A stretch of DNA of 64,000 nt from JAPULR01 sp965238215 (GCA_965238215.1 OZ250180.1:372001-436000), one strand, 5' to 3'. Positions 7,573-17,566 are shown, counted from the first letter of the stretch. A program made the numbers and translations. The notes: generated by a model from the sequence alone, not told the origin.

Positions 7573-10500
7573 CGGCGGGATACGCGGAGCTCCACGCCAA
7601 GAGTTTTTATTCCTTTGGGCAGGGAGCCTCCCATGTCCACGAGATGCTGTCAGCGGCCGGTGAGTACGGCTACCCCGCTCTGGCCCTTACGGACACCAAC
7701 CTCTGCGGGGCCCTGGAGTTCGCCCGGCTGGCCAACGGCCTGGGCATTCGGCCCATCACCGGCGGGGAACTGACCCTGACCGACGACTCTCGCCTCACGC
7801 TGCTTGCGCAGACGCGGGCCGGGTACTCCAACATCTCCCGCCTCTTCACCCTGGCCAACGCCGTCGACCGCAGGAATCCCAAACTGGACCCCACCTACCT
7901 GCCCCACCACTCGGAGGGCGTTGTCCTTCTGACCGGGGGCCGCGATGGTCCTCTCTCCCGCCTCACCATGGAAGGCCGGATTGGTGAGGCTTGCGGCCTG
8001 TTGAGGCAATACGTGGACTGGTTCGGTCCCGGCTCAGTGTACGTGGAGCTGCAGCAGAACCTCCTGCAGGGAGACACGGACCGCAACAGGAGGCTGGCGG
8101 GAATAGCAAGAGATACCGGCGTTCCGGTGGTGGCAACCAACGACGTCCACTACCACTCCCCGGAGCGTTCCCGTCTCCAGGACGCCCTCGTCGCCGCCAG
8201 CCTCAACGTCACCATAGACCAGGCCCTGCCTCATCTGAAGCCCAACCACCATCTCTACTTGAAGTCCTCGTCCCAGATGAATCAGATCTTCAGAGAGATG
8301 CCGGAGGCCGTCTCCAACACCCTTCAGGTGGCGGAGAGGTGTCATTTCAACCTCAGCACGGACCTGGGCTACACCCTGCCGGATCCCGCCGTGCCCCAGG
8401 GGTACACGGCGGAGAGCTACCTGAAGCGGCTCTGCTACGAGGCCGCCGCGCGCCGCTACGGCGGCTCCGTATCCCGTCGGGTGGAAGAGCGCCTCCAGGA
8501 GGAGTTTCGGCTCATACGCCGTCTCAACCTGGCAGGTTTTCTACTCCTCTACCGGGAGATAGCCCTCCTGGCTCAGCGGATCATGGAGGAGCGGGGACTG
8601 GTGGGCCCGGAGACGCCCGTGGAGGAAAGGCCTCCGGGACGGGGACGCGGTTCGTCGGTGGCCCTGCTGGTGGGGTACCTCATAGGCATCAGCCATGTGG
8701 ACCCCCTCATGTGGGACCTCACCCTGGAGCGGTTCATCTCCGAAGATATGACGACGTTGCCGGACATCGACCTGGACTTCCCCAGAGGCCTCAGGGACGA
8801 GCTGATACAGCGGGTGCACCAGCACTTCGGGCCGGAATACGCCGTTCTCACGGGGGCCATCACCACCTACAAGGTGAAGGGCATCATCCAGGACCTGGGC
8901 AAGGCCCTCGGGCTTCCCGGGGAACACCTATCGCTGCTCTCCAAGCGGCTGCACTCCCAGGACGCAGGGGAACTGCGAGAGGAGATGCTGCGGATGCCGG
9001 ACTTCAGGGACAGGGTGGACACTCCGGGCTGGAGAGACCTGCTGGATCTGGCCCCACATCTGATGAACGCTCCCAGGGGGTTGAGCCAGCACGTGGGCGG
9101 CATGGTGCTCAGCAGCACCCCCATACCGGAGATGGTGCCCATGCGAGCCGGGGCCATGGAAGGCCGGTTCATCATGGACTGGAACAAGGACAGCGTGGCC
9201 GACGCCGGCTTCGCCAAGATAGACCTCCTCTCCCTGCCGGTGCTCGACCAGCTTGAGGAGGCGTTGGACATCATCGAGAAGCGGGAAGGGAAGCGGCCCG
9301 ACCTGAGCCGGATAGACCCGAGGGACCCCAACGTCTATGACATGATCAACGAGGGCAGGGCGAAGGGGGTCTTCCTGCTCCAGTCCCCCGCCCAGCTGAA
9401 GATGGCCCAGCGGCTCCGTTCCCGCAACCTGCTGGACCTGGCCTACCAGGTGGCCCTCATCCGTCCCGGTGTGGGAGTCCAGGGCAGCGCCGTGTCCCAG
9501 TTCGTGGAGCGGTACAGGCACGGCGCACAGTGGGAGTACGACCACCCTCTGGAGAAGCGCGCCCTGGAACGAGGCTGCGGTATCATCGTCTGGCAGGAGC
9601 AGGTGGTGCAGCTCATCCAGGACGTGGCGGGGATGACCGCGGCGGAGGCAGACCAGGTACGCCGCGCCTTCGCCCGCCCCAACAGCGACCACCTCATCGC
9701 CATGTACCAAAGGAAATTCCTGGAGGGGGCCGCCGTCAACGGCGTGTCGGAAGACGTGGCCCTGAAGATATTCAGCAAGATCAACGGTCACTACATGTTC
9801 CCGGAGTCCCACTCCCACGCCTTCGCCGTCACCGCCTACCAGGCCGCGTGGCTCAAGCGATACTATCCCCTGGAGTTCTTCGTCACCCTGATGAACAATC
9901 AGCCCATGGGCTTCTACCCCGTGGAGACTCTGAAGCAGGACGCCAGGCGCTTCGGCGTGCCCTTCCTCAACCCCCGCGTGAACCGCAGCGGTGTGAGGTG
10001 CATCCCCCACCGGGGCGCGACGCTACTCGGCCTGCGGATGGTGAAGGACGTGGGGGAGGAATCCGCAAGGCTCATAGTGGAGGAGAGAGAGCGGCACGGC
10101 CCCTACGCCACTGCGGGGGACCTGGTGCGACGGACGGGGCTGAAACCCCAGGCCGTGCTGTCGCTGGTCATGGCCGGAGCCTTCGACGGTATCTCGTCCA
10201 ACCGACGGGAGGTCCTGTGGGAAGCGGGGCTGTATGCCCGGCCTCCTCGGAATGGCCAGGTCACCCTTCCCGTCTCCATGGAGGACAGCGTACCCCGGCT
10301 GGCCGACTTCACCCCCTATGAGAAGATGGTGGGGGAGTATCGGGTCATGGGCATATACCCCAAGGGCCACCTGATGGAGTTCGTCAGGCCAAGCCTGGAT
10401 GCCGACGTGCTCCCCACGGCGAGGGTGGAGAGGCTGCAGGACGGTGAAAGGGTCAGGGTGGCCGGGTGGCCCGTGGCCAGGCAGCACCCCAAAGGGCGCA

Positions 10501-10718
10501 ATGGCACGGTCTTCGTCACCATCGAGGACGAGACCGGCGACGTGCAGATAATCGTCTGGCATGACCTGTTCGCCCGGCGGGGCAGGGAATTGGGCAGCCA
10601 GGTTGTGGAGGTCACGGGCCGGGTGTCCAGGTGGGACGGGACCACCAACGTAATTGCCACTGACCTCCGCGCTGTCCCCTCCGGCGTATCCATGCCCCCG
10701 TCCCACGACTGGTATTGA
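7569..10718 (+). CDS. dnaE2: Error-prone DNA polymerase III alpha subunit DnaE2
   Basis: 1049 aa, normal DnaE2 length. It has an N-terminal PHP domain (ELHAKSFYSFGQGASH) with a degenerate first metal motif (HAKS, not HxHS). The polymerase catalytic signature PDIDLDFPR is near residue 400, followed by GRGSSVALLVGYLIGI-type and HVGGMV motifs. Helix-hairpin-helix sequence and an OB fold follow at about 958-1040 (RVRVAGWPV, ETGDVQIIVWHD). Its coupling to the imuB-like gene by ATGA overlap and the SOS promoter show a damage-induced translesion polymerase. Confidence 0.93.
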   Translation: MTAGYAELHAKSFYSFGQGASHVHEMLSAAGEYGYPALALTDTNLCGALEFARLANGLGIRPITGGELTLTDDSRLTLLAQTRAGYSNISRLFTLANAVDRRNPKLDPTYLPHHSEGVVLLTGGRDGPLSRLTMEGRIGEACGLLRQYVDWFGPGSVYVELQQNLLQGDTDRNRRLAGIARDTGVPVVATNDVHYHSPERSRLQDALVAASLNVTIDQALPHLKPNHHLYLKSSSQMNQIFREMPEAVSNTLQVAERCHFNLSTDLGYTLPDPAVPQGYTAESYLKRLCYEAAARRYGGSVSRRVEERLQEEFRLIRRLNLAGFLLLYREIALLAQRIMEERGLVGPETPVEERPPGRGRGSSVALLVGYLIGISHVDPLMWDLTLERFISEDMTTLPDIDLDFPRGLRDELIQRVHQHFGPEYAVLTGAITTYKVKGIIQDLGKALGLPGEHLSLLSKRLHSQDAGELREEMLRMPDFRDRVDTPGWRDLLDLAPHLMNAPRGLSQHVGGMVLSSTPIPEMVPMRAGAMEGRFIMDWNKDSVADAGFAKIDLLSLPVLDQLEEALDIIEKREGKRPDLSRIDPRDPNVYDMINEGRAKGVFLLQSPAQLKMAQRLRSRNLLDLAYQVALIRPGVGVQGSAVSQFVERYRHGAQWEYDHPLEKRALERGCGIIVWQEQVVQLIQDVAGMTAAEADQVRRAFARPNSDHLIAMYQRKFLEGAAVNGVSEDVALKIFSKINGHYMFPESHSHAFAVTAYQAAWLKRYYPLEFFVTLMNNQPMGFYPVETLKQDARRFGVPFLNPRVNRSGVRCIPHRGATLLGLRMVKDVGEESARLIVEERERHGPYATAGDLVRRTGLKPQAVLSLVMAGAFDGISSNRREVLWEAGLYARPPRNGQVTLPVSMEDSVPRLADFTPYEKMVGEYRVMGIYPKGHLMEFVRPSLDADVLPTARVERLQDGERVRVAGWPVARQHPKGRNGTVFVTIEDETGDVQIIVWHDLFARRGRELGSQVVEVTGRVSRWDGTTNVIATDLRAVPSGVSMPPSHDWY

Positions 10719-10777
10719 ATTGCAGCACGGCGCCTGACCTTGCACAGCGCCGCCTGACGGTACATCATGGTGTCATC

Positions 10778-11443
10778 ATGTGCGGTAGATTTAGCCTTAC
10801 AGCAGATCTCAAAGAATTGGACCGCCGGTTCGAGTTCGACGGCAACTGGTTAGAGCTGGAGCCCAACTACAACGTGGCCCCCACCCAGAACGTCCTCACC
10901 GTGGTGGGCGGCGAGAACCGGCGCGGCGGGTTCATGCGCTGGGGACTGATACCCCACTGGGCCAAGAGCGCCTCCATCGGCAGTAGGATGATCAACGCCA
11001 GGGCGGAGACCGTGGCCCAGAGGCCGGCCTTCCGCGGCGCATTCAGAAGAAGACGGTGCCTGGTGCTGGCCGACGGCTTCTACGAGTGGCGGAAGGCGGG
11101 AAGTGTAAAGAAACCTATGCGTATCGTAATGGAGTCGAGGGAACCCTTCGCCTTCGCCGGCCTGTGGGCGGTGTGGAAAGACCCGGACGGCAACACCGTT
11201 CCCTCTTGCACCATCATCACAACGGAGGCCAACGATCTGCTTCGGCCCATCCACCACCGCATGCCGGTGATTCTGCCCAGGGAGATGGCGGAGTTCTGGC
11301 TGGACCGGGACGTGCAGGACACCGCCGCCTTGGAAGATGCCCTCAAAGCTGATCCCTCCGAACTCATACAGACCTATCAGGTCTCCACCCTGGTCAATTC
11401 GCCCCGCAACAACGGGCCACAGGTGCTAGAGCCGGTGACATAG
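10778..11443 (+). CDS. SRAP (SOS response-associated peptidase) family protein
   Basis: 221 aa. Start fixed at the ATG at 10778 because the mature N-terminus must expose Cys2 (MCGRF). The other conserved residues are present: Asn in PNYNVAPTQ, Glu in DGFYEW and His in IHHRMPVIL. YedK/HMCES proteins crosslink covalently to abasic sites in single-stranded DNA through Cys2 and protect them. It follows dnaE2 by 59 bp on the same strand and is likely part of the same SOS transcript. Confidence 0.93.
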   Translation: MCGRFSLTADLKELDRRFEFDGNWLELEPNYNVAPTQNVLTVVGGENRRGGFMRWGLIPHWAKSASIGSRMINARAETVAQRPAFRGAFRRRRCLVLADGFYEWRKAGSVKKPMRIVMESREPFAFAGLWAVWKDPDGNTVPSCTIITTEANDLLRPIHHRMPVILPREMAEFWLDRDVQDTAALEDALKADPSELIQTYQVSTLVNSPRNNGPQVLEPVT

Positions 11444-11520
11444 ACAGACCCCGAGATGATCCAGACACATCAACCCGGTAAAATATCCGCTGGTTACCAA
11501 CAATCGAAGAGGACGCAATA

Positions 11521-12441
11521 ATGCGACATCCTGACCTGGCCATCGTCACCGGCGCCTTCAGCTATACGGGCAGGTATGTGACCCGGCGTCTACTTGACCA
11601 GGGCGTCCGCGTCAGGACACTGACCCGCAGCCCGGATGCGGAGGACCCCTTCGGCGGCCGGGTGGAGGTGGCCCCCCTGGACTTCTCCGACCCCGATGGG
11701 TTGTGCCGCTCGATGCAGGGAGCAGGCGTCTTCTACAACACCTACTGGGTGCGATACGCCCATCGCAGGATAACCTTCGACCTCGCGGTAGAGAACACCA
11801 GGACGCTGTTTGAGGCTGCCAAGAGGGCGGGCGTGAGCAGGATCGTCCACTTCTCGGTGACGAACGTCTCCTCCGGGGCCGGGCTGCCCTACTTCAGAGG
11901 CAAGGCCCAAGTGGAGGACATGCTGGTGGACCTGGGAATTCCTTACGCCATCATCAGACCGACACTGGTCTTCGGGGTCGGCGACCTGCTGCTCAACAAC
12001 ATGGCCTGGGCCCTGCGCCGCTTCCCTGTCTTCCCCATGTATGGAAAGGGTGATTATTTTGTCCAGCCCGTTTTCGTTGAGGACGTTGCGATTCAGGCGG
12101 TGGAGGCCGGTTCCCAGAGTGAGAACTCCGTGGCCGACGCGGCAGGGCCGGACACGTTCTCCTTCGAGGCCCTGCTTCGCCTGCTGGCCTCCTCAATGGG
12201 CGTCCGTAGGTGGTTGGTGCACACGCCGCCTTCGGTGGGCCTCACCCTGACTAGACTGGTAGGGTTGCTGATGCGCGACGTTGCGCTGACCCGCGACGAG
12301 GTTGATGGACTCATGGCTGGGCTCTTGACATCTACGGCCGCACCGACCGGCACGACAAGGCTGAGCGACTGGCTGAAAGACAACGCGCACAGTTTAGGGA
12401 GAGGATACGTGTCCGAGATACGGCGCAACTTCCGCCGGTAG
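11521..12441 (+). CDS. NmrA-like / atypical SDR NAD(P)-binding protein
   Basis: 306 aa Rossmann protein. The dinucleotide-binding loop GAFSYTGRY (residues 11-19) replaces the usual GGTGFIG, as in NmrA and NDUFA9-like atypical SDRs. VHFSVTNVSS and the YFRGKAQVED segment occupy the active-site region, with Tyr replaced in the classic YxxxK position by YFRGK. A GAAGAGG ribosome site precedes the ATG. It could be a sensor, a quinone-complex-associated protein or a sugar epimerase relative; substrate unknown. It starts 77 bp after the SRAP gene, so coexpression is possible. Confidence 0.75.
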   Translation: MRHPDLAIVTGAFSYTGRYVTRRLLDQGVRVRTLTRSPDAEDPFGGRVEVAPLDFSDPDGLCRSMQGAGVFYNTYWVRYAHRRITFDLAVENTRTLFEAAKRAGVSRIVHFSVTNVSSGAGLPYFRGKAQVEDMLVDLGIPYAIIRPTLVFGVGDLLLNNMAWALRRFPVFPMYGKGDYFVQPVFVEDVAIQAVEAGSQSENSVADAAGPDTFSFEALLRLLASSMGVRRWLVHTPPSVGLTLTRLVGLLMRDVALTRDEVDGLMAGLLTSTAAPTGTTRLSDWLKDNAHSLGRGYVSEIRRNFRR

Positions 12442-12792
12442 AGGAGACTGGCGCTTGATCATAAAAGTCGGACCGACATGACGGTAGGCAATGCCATACT
12501 TGAGATGTAAATATGGCTATGAGTCTGCTTGAAGGCCTGGACGTTCAGATCCCCGTGAACACAATGGACGCGCCACCCCCATCCGAGAGGTTACACAGTC
12601 TTAATGCTATGTGGCCGTTGTTGGCGCGTAATGATGGGCCGCATCCAATAACGCCTGTTTTTGTAGCGGCATTTTCCAATAGCATCGCGGTGGCGGACTG
12701 CCGTGGGCCAGCATACTTCACCAATCAGGTAGGGCAGCCATACCCAGCGGTGCCTTCCTCAAGTTGACTCTATGATTCTATTGAGATCCCGT
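12442..12792. other. Intergenic region, nothing recognised
   Basis: A short plus-strand open frame at 12513-12767 has no ribosome site, no recognisable motif and odd composition, so I do not call it. The region separates convergent genes; no strong terminator hairpin was found. Confidence 0.35.
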
Positions 12793-14721
12793 TCATTTAT
12801 ATACAGGCTCAGTAAACTCATGGTGATTCACGGGTCCAAAGTTTCGCATATTGACGCTGTAGTCCAAAACAACTTCTGGGTCAATAGCCGCTTGAGGCAC
12901 TACGAGGAATAGGGGAAGGCTCAAGTAGTTGTTGTAGACAAAATCTCCCATTTCGTGAATGATGTTTAGCCGTTCATCCGGGTCGACACTTTGAACGAGA
13001 TCAATGTAAAGATTGTCGAGAGTGTCATATTCCCAAACATACCCGGGAGCACCTGTGACTTTGCTCACCAGATATTGCATATGCTGCCTATACAGATTGA
13101 TGGACCCTTGCCAGAATGTAATTGACTGCCCCATCTCTCTTGCCCGTGTCCTCCCGATATGCTCACTTATCTCTTCCTCTATTAGATTAGGCATTAGTCC
13201 CACGGCCCGCCAATATCCGGCAACGACTTCTGCTATCTCCGGTGCTTCGCTCAGCCCTGTCCATGGACCAACGCGTAAGTCAAATCTGAATCCGTCGGAA
13301 TATCCCGCATCGGCCAGAAGATCCTTAGCTTGCTGAGGGTCGTAAGGGTAGGGAGTCCAGGAATCCTTGTGGTCGAAACGGTAAGGTGGGATACCCTGAA
13401 CGGCTGCAATTATGCCCCCGTCTCCGAAGTAGACTTGCTGAATCTCCTCTCGGTTTATAGCCAGGTTCAACGCTTTTCGTACTCTGACGTCCCGGAAGGG
13501 ATCGTCCGGGTCATACGTGGGCGCCACAGGGTGGGTCTCTCCTGCCTTAAGTCCCGATTTTATCTCCTTGGGCTCATCAAAATACTGGCCTCCGATTACT
13601 CCACGAAACTCAAGACCGGGCAGGCTGGATGTAGCCACCTTAAAGCCTCTTTCCGCAGCTTGAGGGAGCAGCGTTCTAGGTACGTCGGCTATGTGGGCTT
13701 CCCCGGCCAGTAGTGTCGCCAATCGTGAGACAGCCTCGGGCACGATCAAAAACTGGAGTTCGTCGAATTCGGGAATCTTCCACCAGTGATCCTCTCCACG
13801 ATCTCTGAACCTCTCGTAGAGAAGATATTCGTTTACTTTGAGTTCCGCAAACCTGAAGGGGCCCGTGCCAATGGGGTTGGTGAGGTATCCATCTTCCCCA
13901 ACATTGTCCCAGTGACCGGCGCTATACACCGCAAGGGTGTAGGCCTCTGATACGTTAAAGCCAAACTCAACCCAGGGCTGGGTGAGATTGAATACAACTC
14001 TGTAGGGGTCAGAAACATCGATTTTTTCCGCTTGACCCACGAGGTTACGAAAGTCACTGGCGCCTGTAGCGATACTACTTTCAGAAGTGATGATCTCCCA
14101 AGAACGTCTTACATCTTCCGAAGTGAACTCAGTGCCATCATGAAAGGTTACGTCTTCTCGGAGCGCAAACGTCCATATCATGGCATCGGAAGAAATGCTC
14201 CAATCACTGGCTAGCATAGGTTTTTCTTCATCCGTCTTCAGGTCGTTCCAGATGAGAAAGTCATACATCGGTCTGAGTACGCCACCAGAGCTGAAGAATG
14301 TTTTGTGATACATTGTCACTTGGTGTCCAGGGGATGGAATGCTTACCATTAGCCGCGGCGAAACCGGTTCCATCATCGCCTCAACCGTTGGCGTAGGTGT
14401 TTCGGTTGGTCTGGGACTAGCTGTAGCGGTAGGCGTAGGGCGGGGAGTTTCCCTTGCAGGCACCGTAGGCTGAGGGGTGGCTGTGGGCGCCGGGGGCGGG
14501 GACGTTCGTGTTGCCGTAGCGGGGGGAACTGCGGTTGGTGTTGCTGCCGCCGCCGTGGCCGTGGGTGCAGGGGGTGGGGCGGCTGGTGTTGCCGTGGCTG
14601 GGGGTGCTGAGGTGGGAGTAGCGGTGGCATTGTCGCCACAGGCCAGTGTGAACAGTGTTAGAACTAACAATACACCCACGGGGATGAATAGCGTCCAGTT
14701 CTTGGACCATTTGAATTTCAT
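12793..14721 (-). CDS. ABC transporter substrate-binding lipoprotein, family 5 (oligopeptide type)
   Basis: 642 aa. Signal peptide with lipobox LFTLAC, so Cys28 is lipidated. A low-complexity Ala/Thr/Pro tether of about 85 residues (ATPTAVPPATATRT-type) follows, then a SBP_bac_5 domain. The domain shows the family pattern of WTFALREDVTFHDGTEFTSE, the VFNLTQPW segment, NPIGTGPFRF, and RVRKALNLAINREEI followed by PYDPQQAKDLLADAGY. It should capture peptides or similar solutes outside the membrane. No permease or ATPase gene is adjacent, so it is an orphan binding protein. It resembles the proteins at 28092, 59748 and 61719. Confidence 0.9.
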   Translation of the reverse strand: MKFKWSKNWTLFIPVGVLLVLTLFTLACGDNATATPTSAPPATATPAAPPPAPTATAAAATPTAVPPATATRTSPPPAPTATPQPTVPARETPRPTPTATASPRPTETPTPTVEAMMEPVSPRLMVSIPSPGHQVTMYHKTFFSSGGVLRPMYDFLIWNDLKTDEEKPMLASDWSISSDAMIWTFALREDVTFHDGTEFTSEDVRRSWEIITSESSIATGASDFRNLVGQAEKIDVSDPYRVVFNLTQPWVEFGFNVSEAYTLAVYSAGHWDNVGEDGYLTNPIGTGPFRFAELKVNEYLLYERFRDRGEDHWWKIPEFDELQFLIVPEAVSRLATLLAGEAHIADVPRTLLPQAAERGFKVATSSLPGLEFRGVIGGQYFDEPKEIKSGLKAGETHPVAPTYDPDDPFRDVRVRKALNLAINREEIQQVYFGDGGIIAAVQGIPPYRFDHKDSWTPYPYDPQQAKDLLADAGYSDGFRFDLRVGPWTGLSEAPEIAEVVAGYWRAVGLMPNLIEEEISEHIGRTRAREMGQSITFWQGSINLYRQHMQYLVSKVTGAPGYVWEYDTLDNLYIDLVQSVDPDERLNIIHEMGDFVYNNYLSLPLFLVVPQAAIDPEVVLDYSVNMRNFGPVNHHEFTEPVYK

Positions 14722-15463
14722 CTAAGCACCTCTCCACCTTCGGCCTAAAGTGATTCCCGGGCCGATGCTTCGTTTAATTGTTATGGATAGTAGGCGAGAG
14801 TCGTATTTATGTCAAATATTAGTGGGCATCAGGTAAATTTTAGACGGATTATATTCATCAATGACAATATCGTTACGAACGCAGGAAACGCACTGATGTG
14901 GACTCCGTTAGTTGGACAGAAGCTATGTGGCACTAAGTAAGGGTGGCTTCACACCACGGGAGGTCAATAGACTCTGAAGCCCATGGATCTTATGGTCACT
15001 AAAAGGGCTGCGACCCACCGAATAGCTCGCAATTCAGGACAGAACAGCCCACCATTTCACGCATAAGACCTTACACGACTCGAACTCTACTCTGTAGGCC
15101 AACTTCAGGAGCTCAAGTTCCTTGAATAGGGCTTAACTCCGGCGGCAGCTTACCGGGGCCCGGCTGATGTGATTGATCAAGACCCGCCCAGCAAACATTG
15201 GCGCTCTCACTTCGCCCTGCCCATTTCCTGTCCAAATAATCAGGTCCACCACAGTATGCTCTTCGCTCCCTTGCCCGCCGCTATCATCAACTGGACAGAG
15301 AGATACAGAACCTGAAGACCGAGTTGGAACGTCTCACTCTGTCAGCCATAGATAGCTGAAGACCTTAAATCGAGCTCGACGATGTGATGTCCCCACAGGG
15401 AGGCTTCAGGTCGATTTGACACAGAGTTCGGCCTAGTCTAACCTAATACCCAATATAGAAGTA
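14722..15463. other. Intergenic region upstream of the riboswitch
   Basis: No gene supported on either strand. It contains repeat E copy 2 (15022-15090) and must hold the promoters of the minus-strand lipoprotein gene and of the riboswitch transcript. Neither is clear enough to place. Confidence 0.4.
15022..15090. repeat. Dispersed intergenic repeat E, copy 2
   Basis: Contains AGCTCGCAATTCAGGACAGA, GCCCACCATTTCACGCATAA and GACTCGAACTC. Closest to copy 1 in its left part (TTCGCAGTTCGGGACAGAAC) and to copies 3-5 in its right part. Confidence 0.5.
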
Positions 15464-15561
15464 TCCATGGGGGAGCTTGGTAAGCCAGGCTGAGAGGTTC
15501 CGATTTGTCAGGACGACCCCGCGACCTGATCTGGATAATGCCAGCGAAGGGAAGAGATGGA
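15464..15561 (+). ncRNA. TPP riboswitch (THI element)
   Basis: The two conserved halves of the thiamine pyrophosphate aptamer are present: GGCTGAGAGG (15488-15497) in the pyrimidine-sensing arm, and GACCTGATCTGGATAATGCC (15523-15542) followed by AGCGAAGGGAA in the pyrophosphate arm. P1 is closed by TCCAT (15464-15468) and ATGGA (15557-15561). A strong terminator hairpin follows at 15577 and a transporter gene at 15634. The switch should therefore turn transcription off when TPP is abundant. Confidence 0.95.
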
Positions 15562-15576
15562 ATCAGTGTCCACAAT

Positions 15577-15606
15577 AGGCCTCCCAGTGACCTGGGAGGC
15601 CTTTAT
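15577..15606 (+). terminator. Rho-independent terminator of the TPP riboswitch
   Basis: Perfect 11-bp stem AGGCCTCCCAG / CTGGGAGGCCT with a TGAC loop followed by TTTAT, 15 bases after the aptamer and 28 bases before the transporter ATG. This is the expression platform. The alternative antiterminator pairing was not resolved by eye. Confidence 0.88.
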
Positions 15607-15633
15607 GCGTTCAAGAAGTGAGGCGATTCCGGG

Positions 15634-17127
15634 ATGATCGATAGTGGAACAGCTATCGCGATTGGAGTGATTGCAGCGGCGGTGTTCCTGGTGGCCGGCG
15701 TGCTAAGCGTCAGGCGGCACCGTATGAATATAGAACAGTACCTAGTGGCGCGGAATAGCGCTAGTGCGCCTGTTGCAACCGCAACGCTGGTGGCCTCGGT
15801 ATTAGGCGCATGGATACTGTTCAGCCCCGCCGAGGCAGGGACTTGGGCGGGAATTGCAGCGCTTATAGGATACGGAATAGGACAGGCGGCGCCTCTCGCC
15901 GCGTTCGTCCTGTTGGGCCCACGCATGCGCAAGCTTATGCCCAACGGCCACTCTCTCACCGAGTATGTCTGGCACCGATACGGATCCGCTATGTACGCGT
16001 TCACTCTCGTCGTCATCCTTTTCTACATGTTCATATTTCTTTCCGCGGAGCTTACCGGTTTTGCATTGGCCTTCAACCTTGTAGCCGGAACGCCCCTGGC
16101 CGTTACGGCCCTGATAGTGGGCGCCCTCACTGTCTCCTACACTGCCTATGGGGGCATCAGGGCCTCCATATTCACCGACAGGATCCAGTTCGCCATCATC
16201 CTGCCGTTGCTTTTGCTGGCCTTCGTGGTCGCAGTCGTGGAACTGGGTGGTTTCGGCTCAGCGCTCGACCCCGTGCGCGCCGATAATCCTCACCTTCTGG
16301 CGCTTGATCATCTCCCCGGTTTGGAGTTCGGCCTCACGCTGATAGTGGCCATCTTGGCTGCAAATATGTTCCATCAAGGGTTCTGGCAACGGGTGTACGC
16401 AGCTCAAGACGACCGGGCGCTGCGCAGAGGCTTCACGGTGGCGGCAGCAACGGTTATCCCAGTCATCGTCATTGCAGGGCTTCTCGGCATCATGGCCGTC
16501 GGCAAAGGCTTGGTGGGTGAAGACGCACCAGCCTCGGTGGCGCTGTTTTCGCTAGTGGGTGAGATTATGCCGACTTGGGCGGTCGTGGGTGTGCTACTGC
16601 TGGCGCTGGCGCTGGTAATGAGCAGCCTGGACACGCTCCTCAACGGTATCGCCAGCGCGATCACTAGCGACCTGGCTCGGTTCAAGCCCAACTTTTCTGG
16701 CGCTCTCCTGCTCAGGTCTTCCAGGTTGCTCACCGTCGTTCTGGTGGTGCCAGCCATAGTCATCGCGTCCCAGGGTTACAGCGTTCTGTACCTGTTCCTA
16801 ATAGCCGACTTGGTCTGCGCTGCGGCCGTATTTCCTGTGTTCTGGGGCCTCTATTCGAAGCACTTCGGAGGAACCTCGGCCCTGGCCAGCAGTGTAGTAG
16901 GCCTTCTGGTGGGTACGATGTTCTTCCCCACTCCAGACGCACCGTATCTGACTGGATGGATCATCGACATAGAATGGGCCACCCAACTGATAGTGAGCTT
17001 TGGCCTGGCGCTGGGAGTCTCCACGCTGATGAGCCTGATGCTGACCGCCCTGTCCCGGAAGATAAAAGCCACCGACGAATTCGACTACTCCAAGCTGAAG
17101 GATCGTGTAAACCTTATCCCCGAGTAG
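15634..17127 (+). CDS. Sodium:solute symporter family protein, probable thiamine or thiamine-precursor transporter
   Basis: 497 aa, about 13 hydrophobic membrane segments of the SSS/LeuT fold. Family features include VARNSASAPVATATLVAS near the N-terminus, SYTAYGGIRASIFTDRIQF in TM5-6, and GFWQRVYAAQDDRALRRG. It belongs to the same superfamily as pantothenate and proline symporters. The TPP riboswitch and terminator directly upstream indicate that its substrate is thiamine, a degradation product such as an aminopyrimidine, or a thiazole. SSS-family transporters under THI elements (named ThiV in comparative genomics) have been predicted elsewhere. The weak ribosome site GAAGTGAGG precedes the ATG. 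Confidence 0.88.
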   Translation: MIDSGTAIAIGVIAAAVFLVAGVLSVRRHRMNIEQYLVARNSASAPVATATLVASVLGAWILFSPAEAGTWAGIAALIGYGIGQAAPLAAFVLLGPRMRKLMPNGHSLTEYVWHRYGSAMYAFTLVVILFYMFIFLSAELTGFALAFNLVAGTPLAVTALIVGALTVSYTAYGGIRASIFTDRIQFAIILPLLLLAFVVAVVELGGFGSALDPVRADNPHLLALDHLPGLEFGLTLIVAILAANMFHQGFWQRVYAAQDDRALRRGFTVAAATVIPVIVIAGLLGIMAVGKGLVGEDAPASVALFSLVGEIMPTWAVVGVLLLALALVMSSLDTLLNGIASAITSDLARFKPNFSGALLLRSSRLLTVVLVVPAIVIASQGYSVLYLFLIADLVCAAAVFPVFWGLYSKHFGGTSALASSVVGLLVGTMFFPTPDAPYLTGWIIDIEWATQLIVSFGLALGVSTLMSLMLTALSRKIKATDEFDYSKLKDRVNLIPE

Positions 17128-17566
17128 GGATCGCCAATTGTATGCCCTCAGCGAAAATGGGACTGCGATGAAGCCTTATGTCCATCTCGGTTCAAGCGTG
17201 TTGCTTCCAGCGGTCCTGTCTTGCCATGGTCGTGGAGAGTCAGGCTCTCGAGCCTCACAGCCTTCCCAGCCACATCTCAAAAACTATACTGCCTATCGTA
17301 CAAAATCGCCCACATTTTATGCCTAAGGGCATTTGAGACTCGAAATGTCCTGCCGGAGGACAACCCTGCCGGAGTTGGCTCGCCCTACGGGGCCATGATC
17401 CCGAGATTGGTTGCCGAATCCTACCGGATGTGCTCAGCCATGACCCGCCAAGGGACCATTGCCACTCTTGCTTATTGTAGCCTTCACTTAGTCCAACATT
17501 CTGAGTCCACGTCAGTCATTTGTAACCTTCATGTAAAATCTTTGAATCCGACAAACAACCCACGTA
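17128..17566. other. Intergenic region with repeat E
   Basis: No gene seen. It lies between the symporter and the convergent truncated sensor gene and carries repeat E copy 3 (17265-17350). Short open frames here have neither ribosome sites nor motifs. Confidence 0.4.
17265..17350. repeat. Dispersed intergenic repeat E, copy 3
   Basis: CCCAGCCACATCTCAAAAAC, TATACTGCCTATCGTACAA, CGCCCACATTTTATGCCTAA and GACTCGAAATG. It aligns at roughly 70 percent over 85 bases with copy 4 (36881-36970), including the left part CCCAGCCATATCTCAAAAAT. Confidence 0.6.

Noticed and set aside
7991..9256. 421-codon frame within dnaE2 and a 360-codon frame opposite it
   Set aside because: Pro/Gly/Arg-rich translation with no conserved pattern, fully explained by codon bias of dnaE2.
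12513..12767. 84-codon frame after the NmrA-like gene
   Set aside because: No ribosome site, no motif, composition unlike neighbours.
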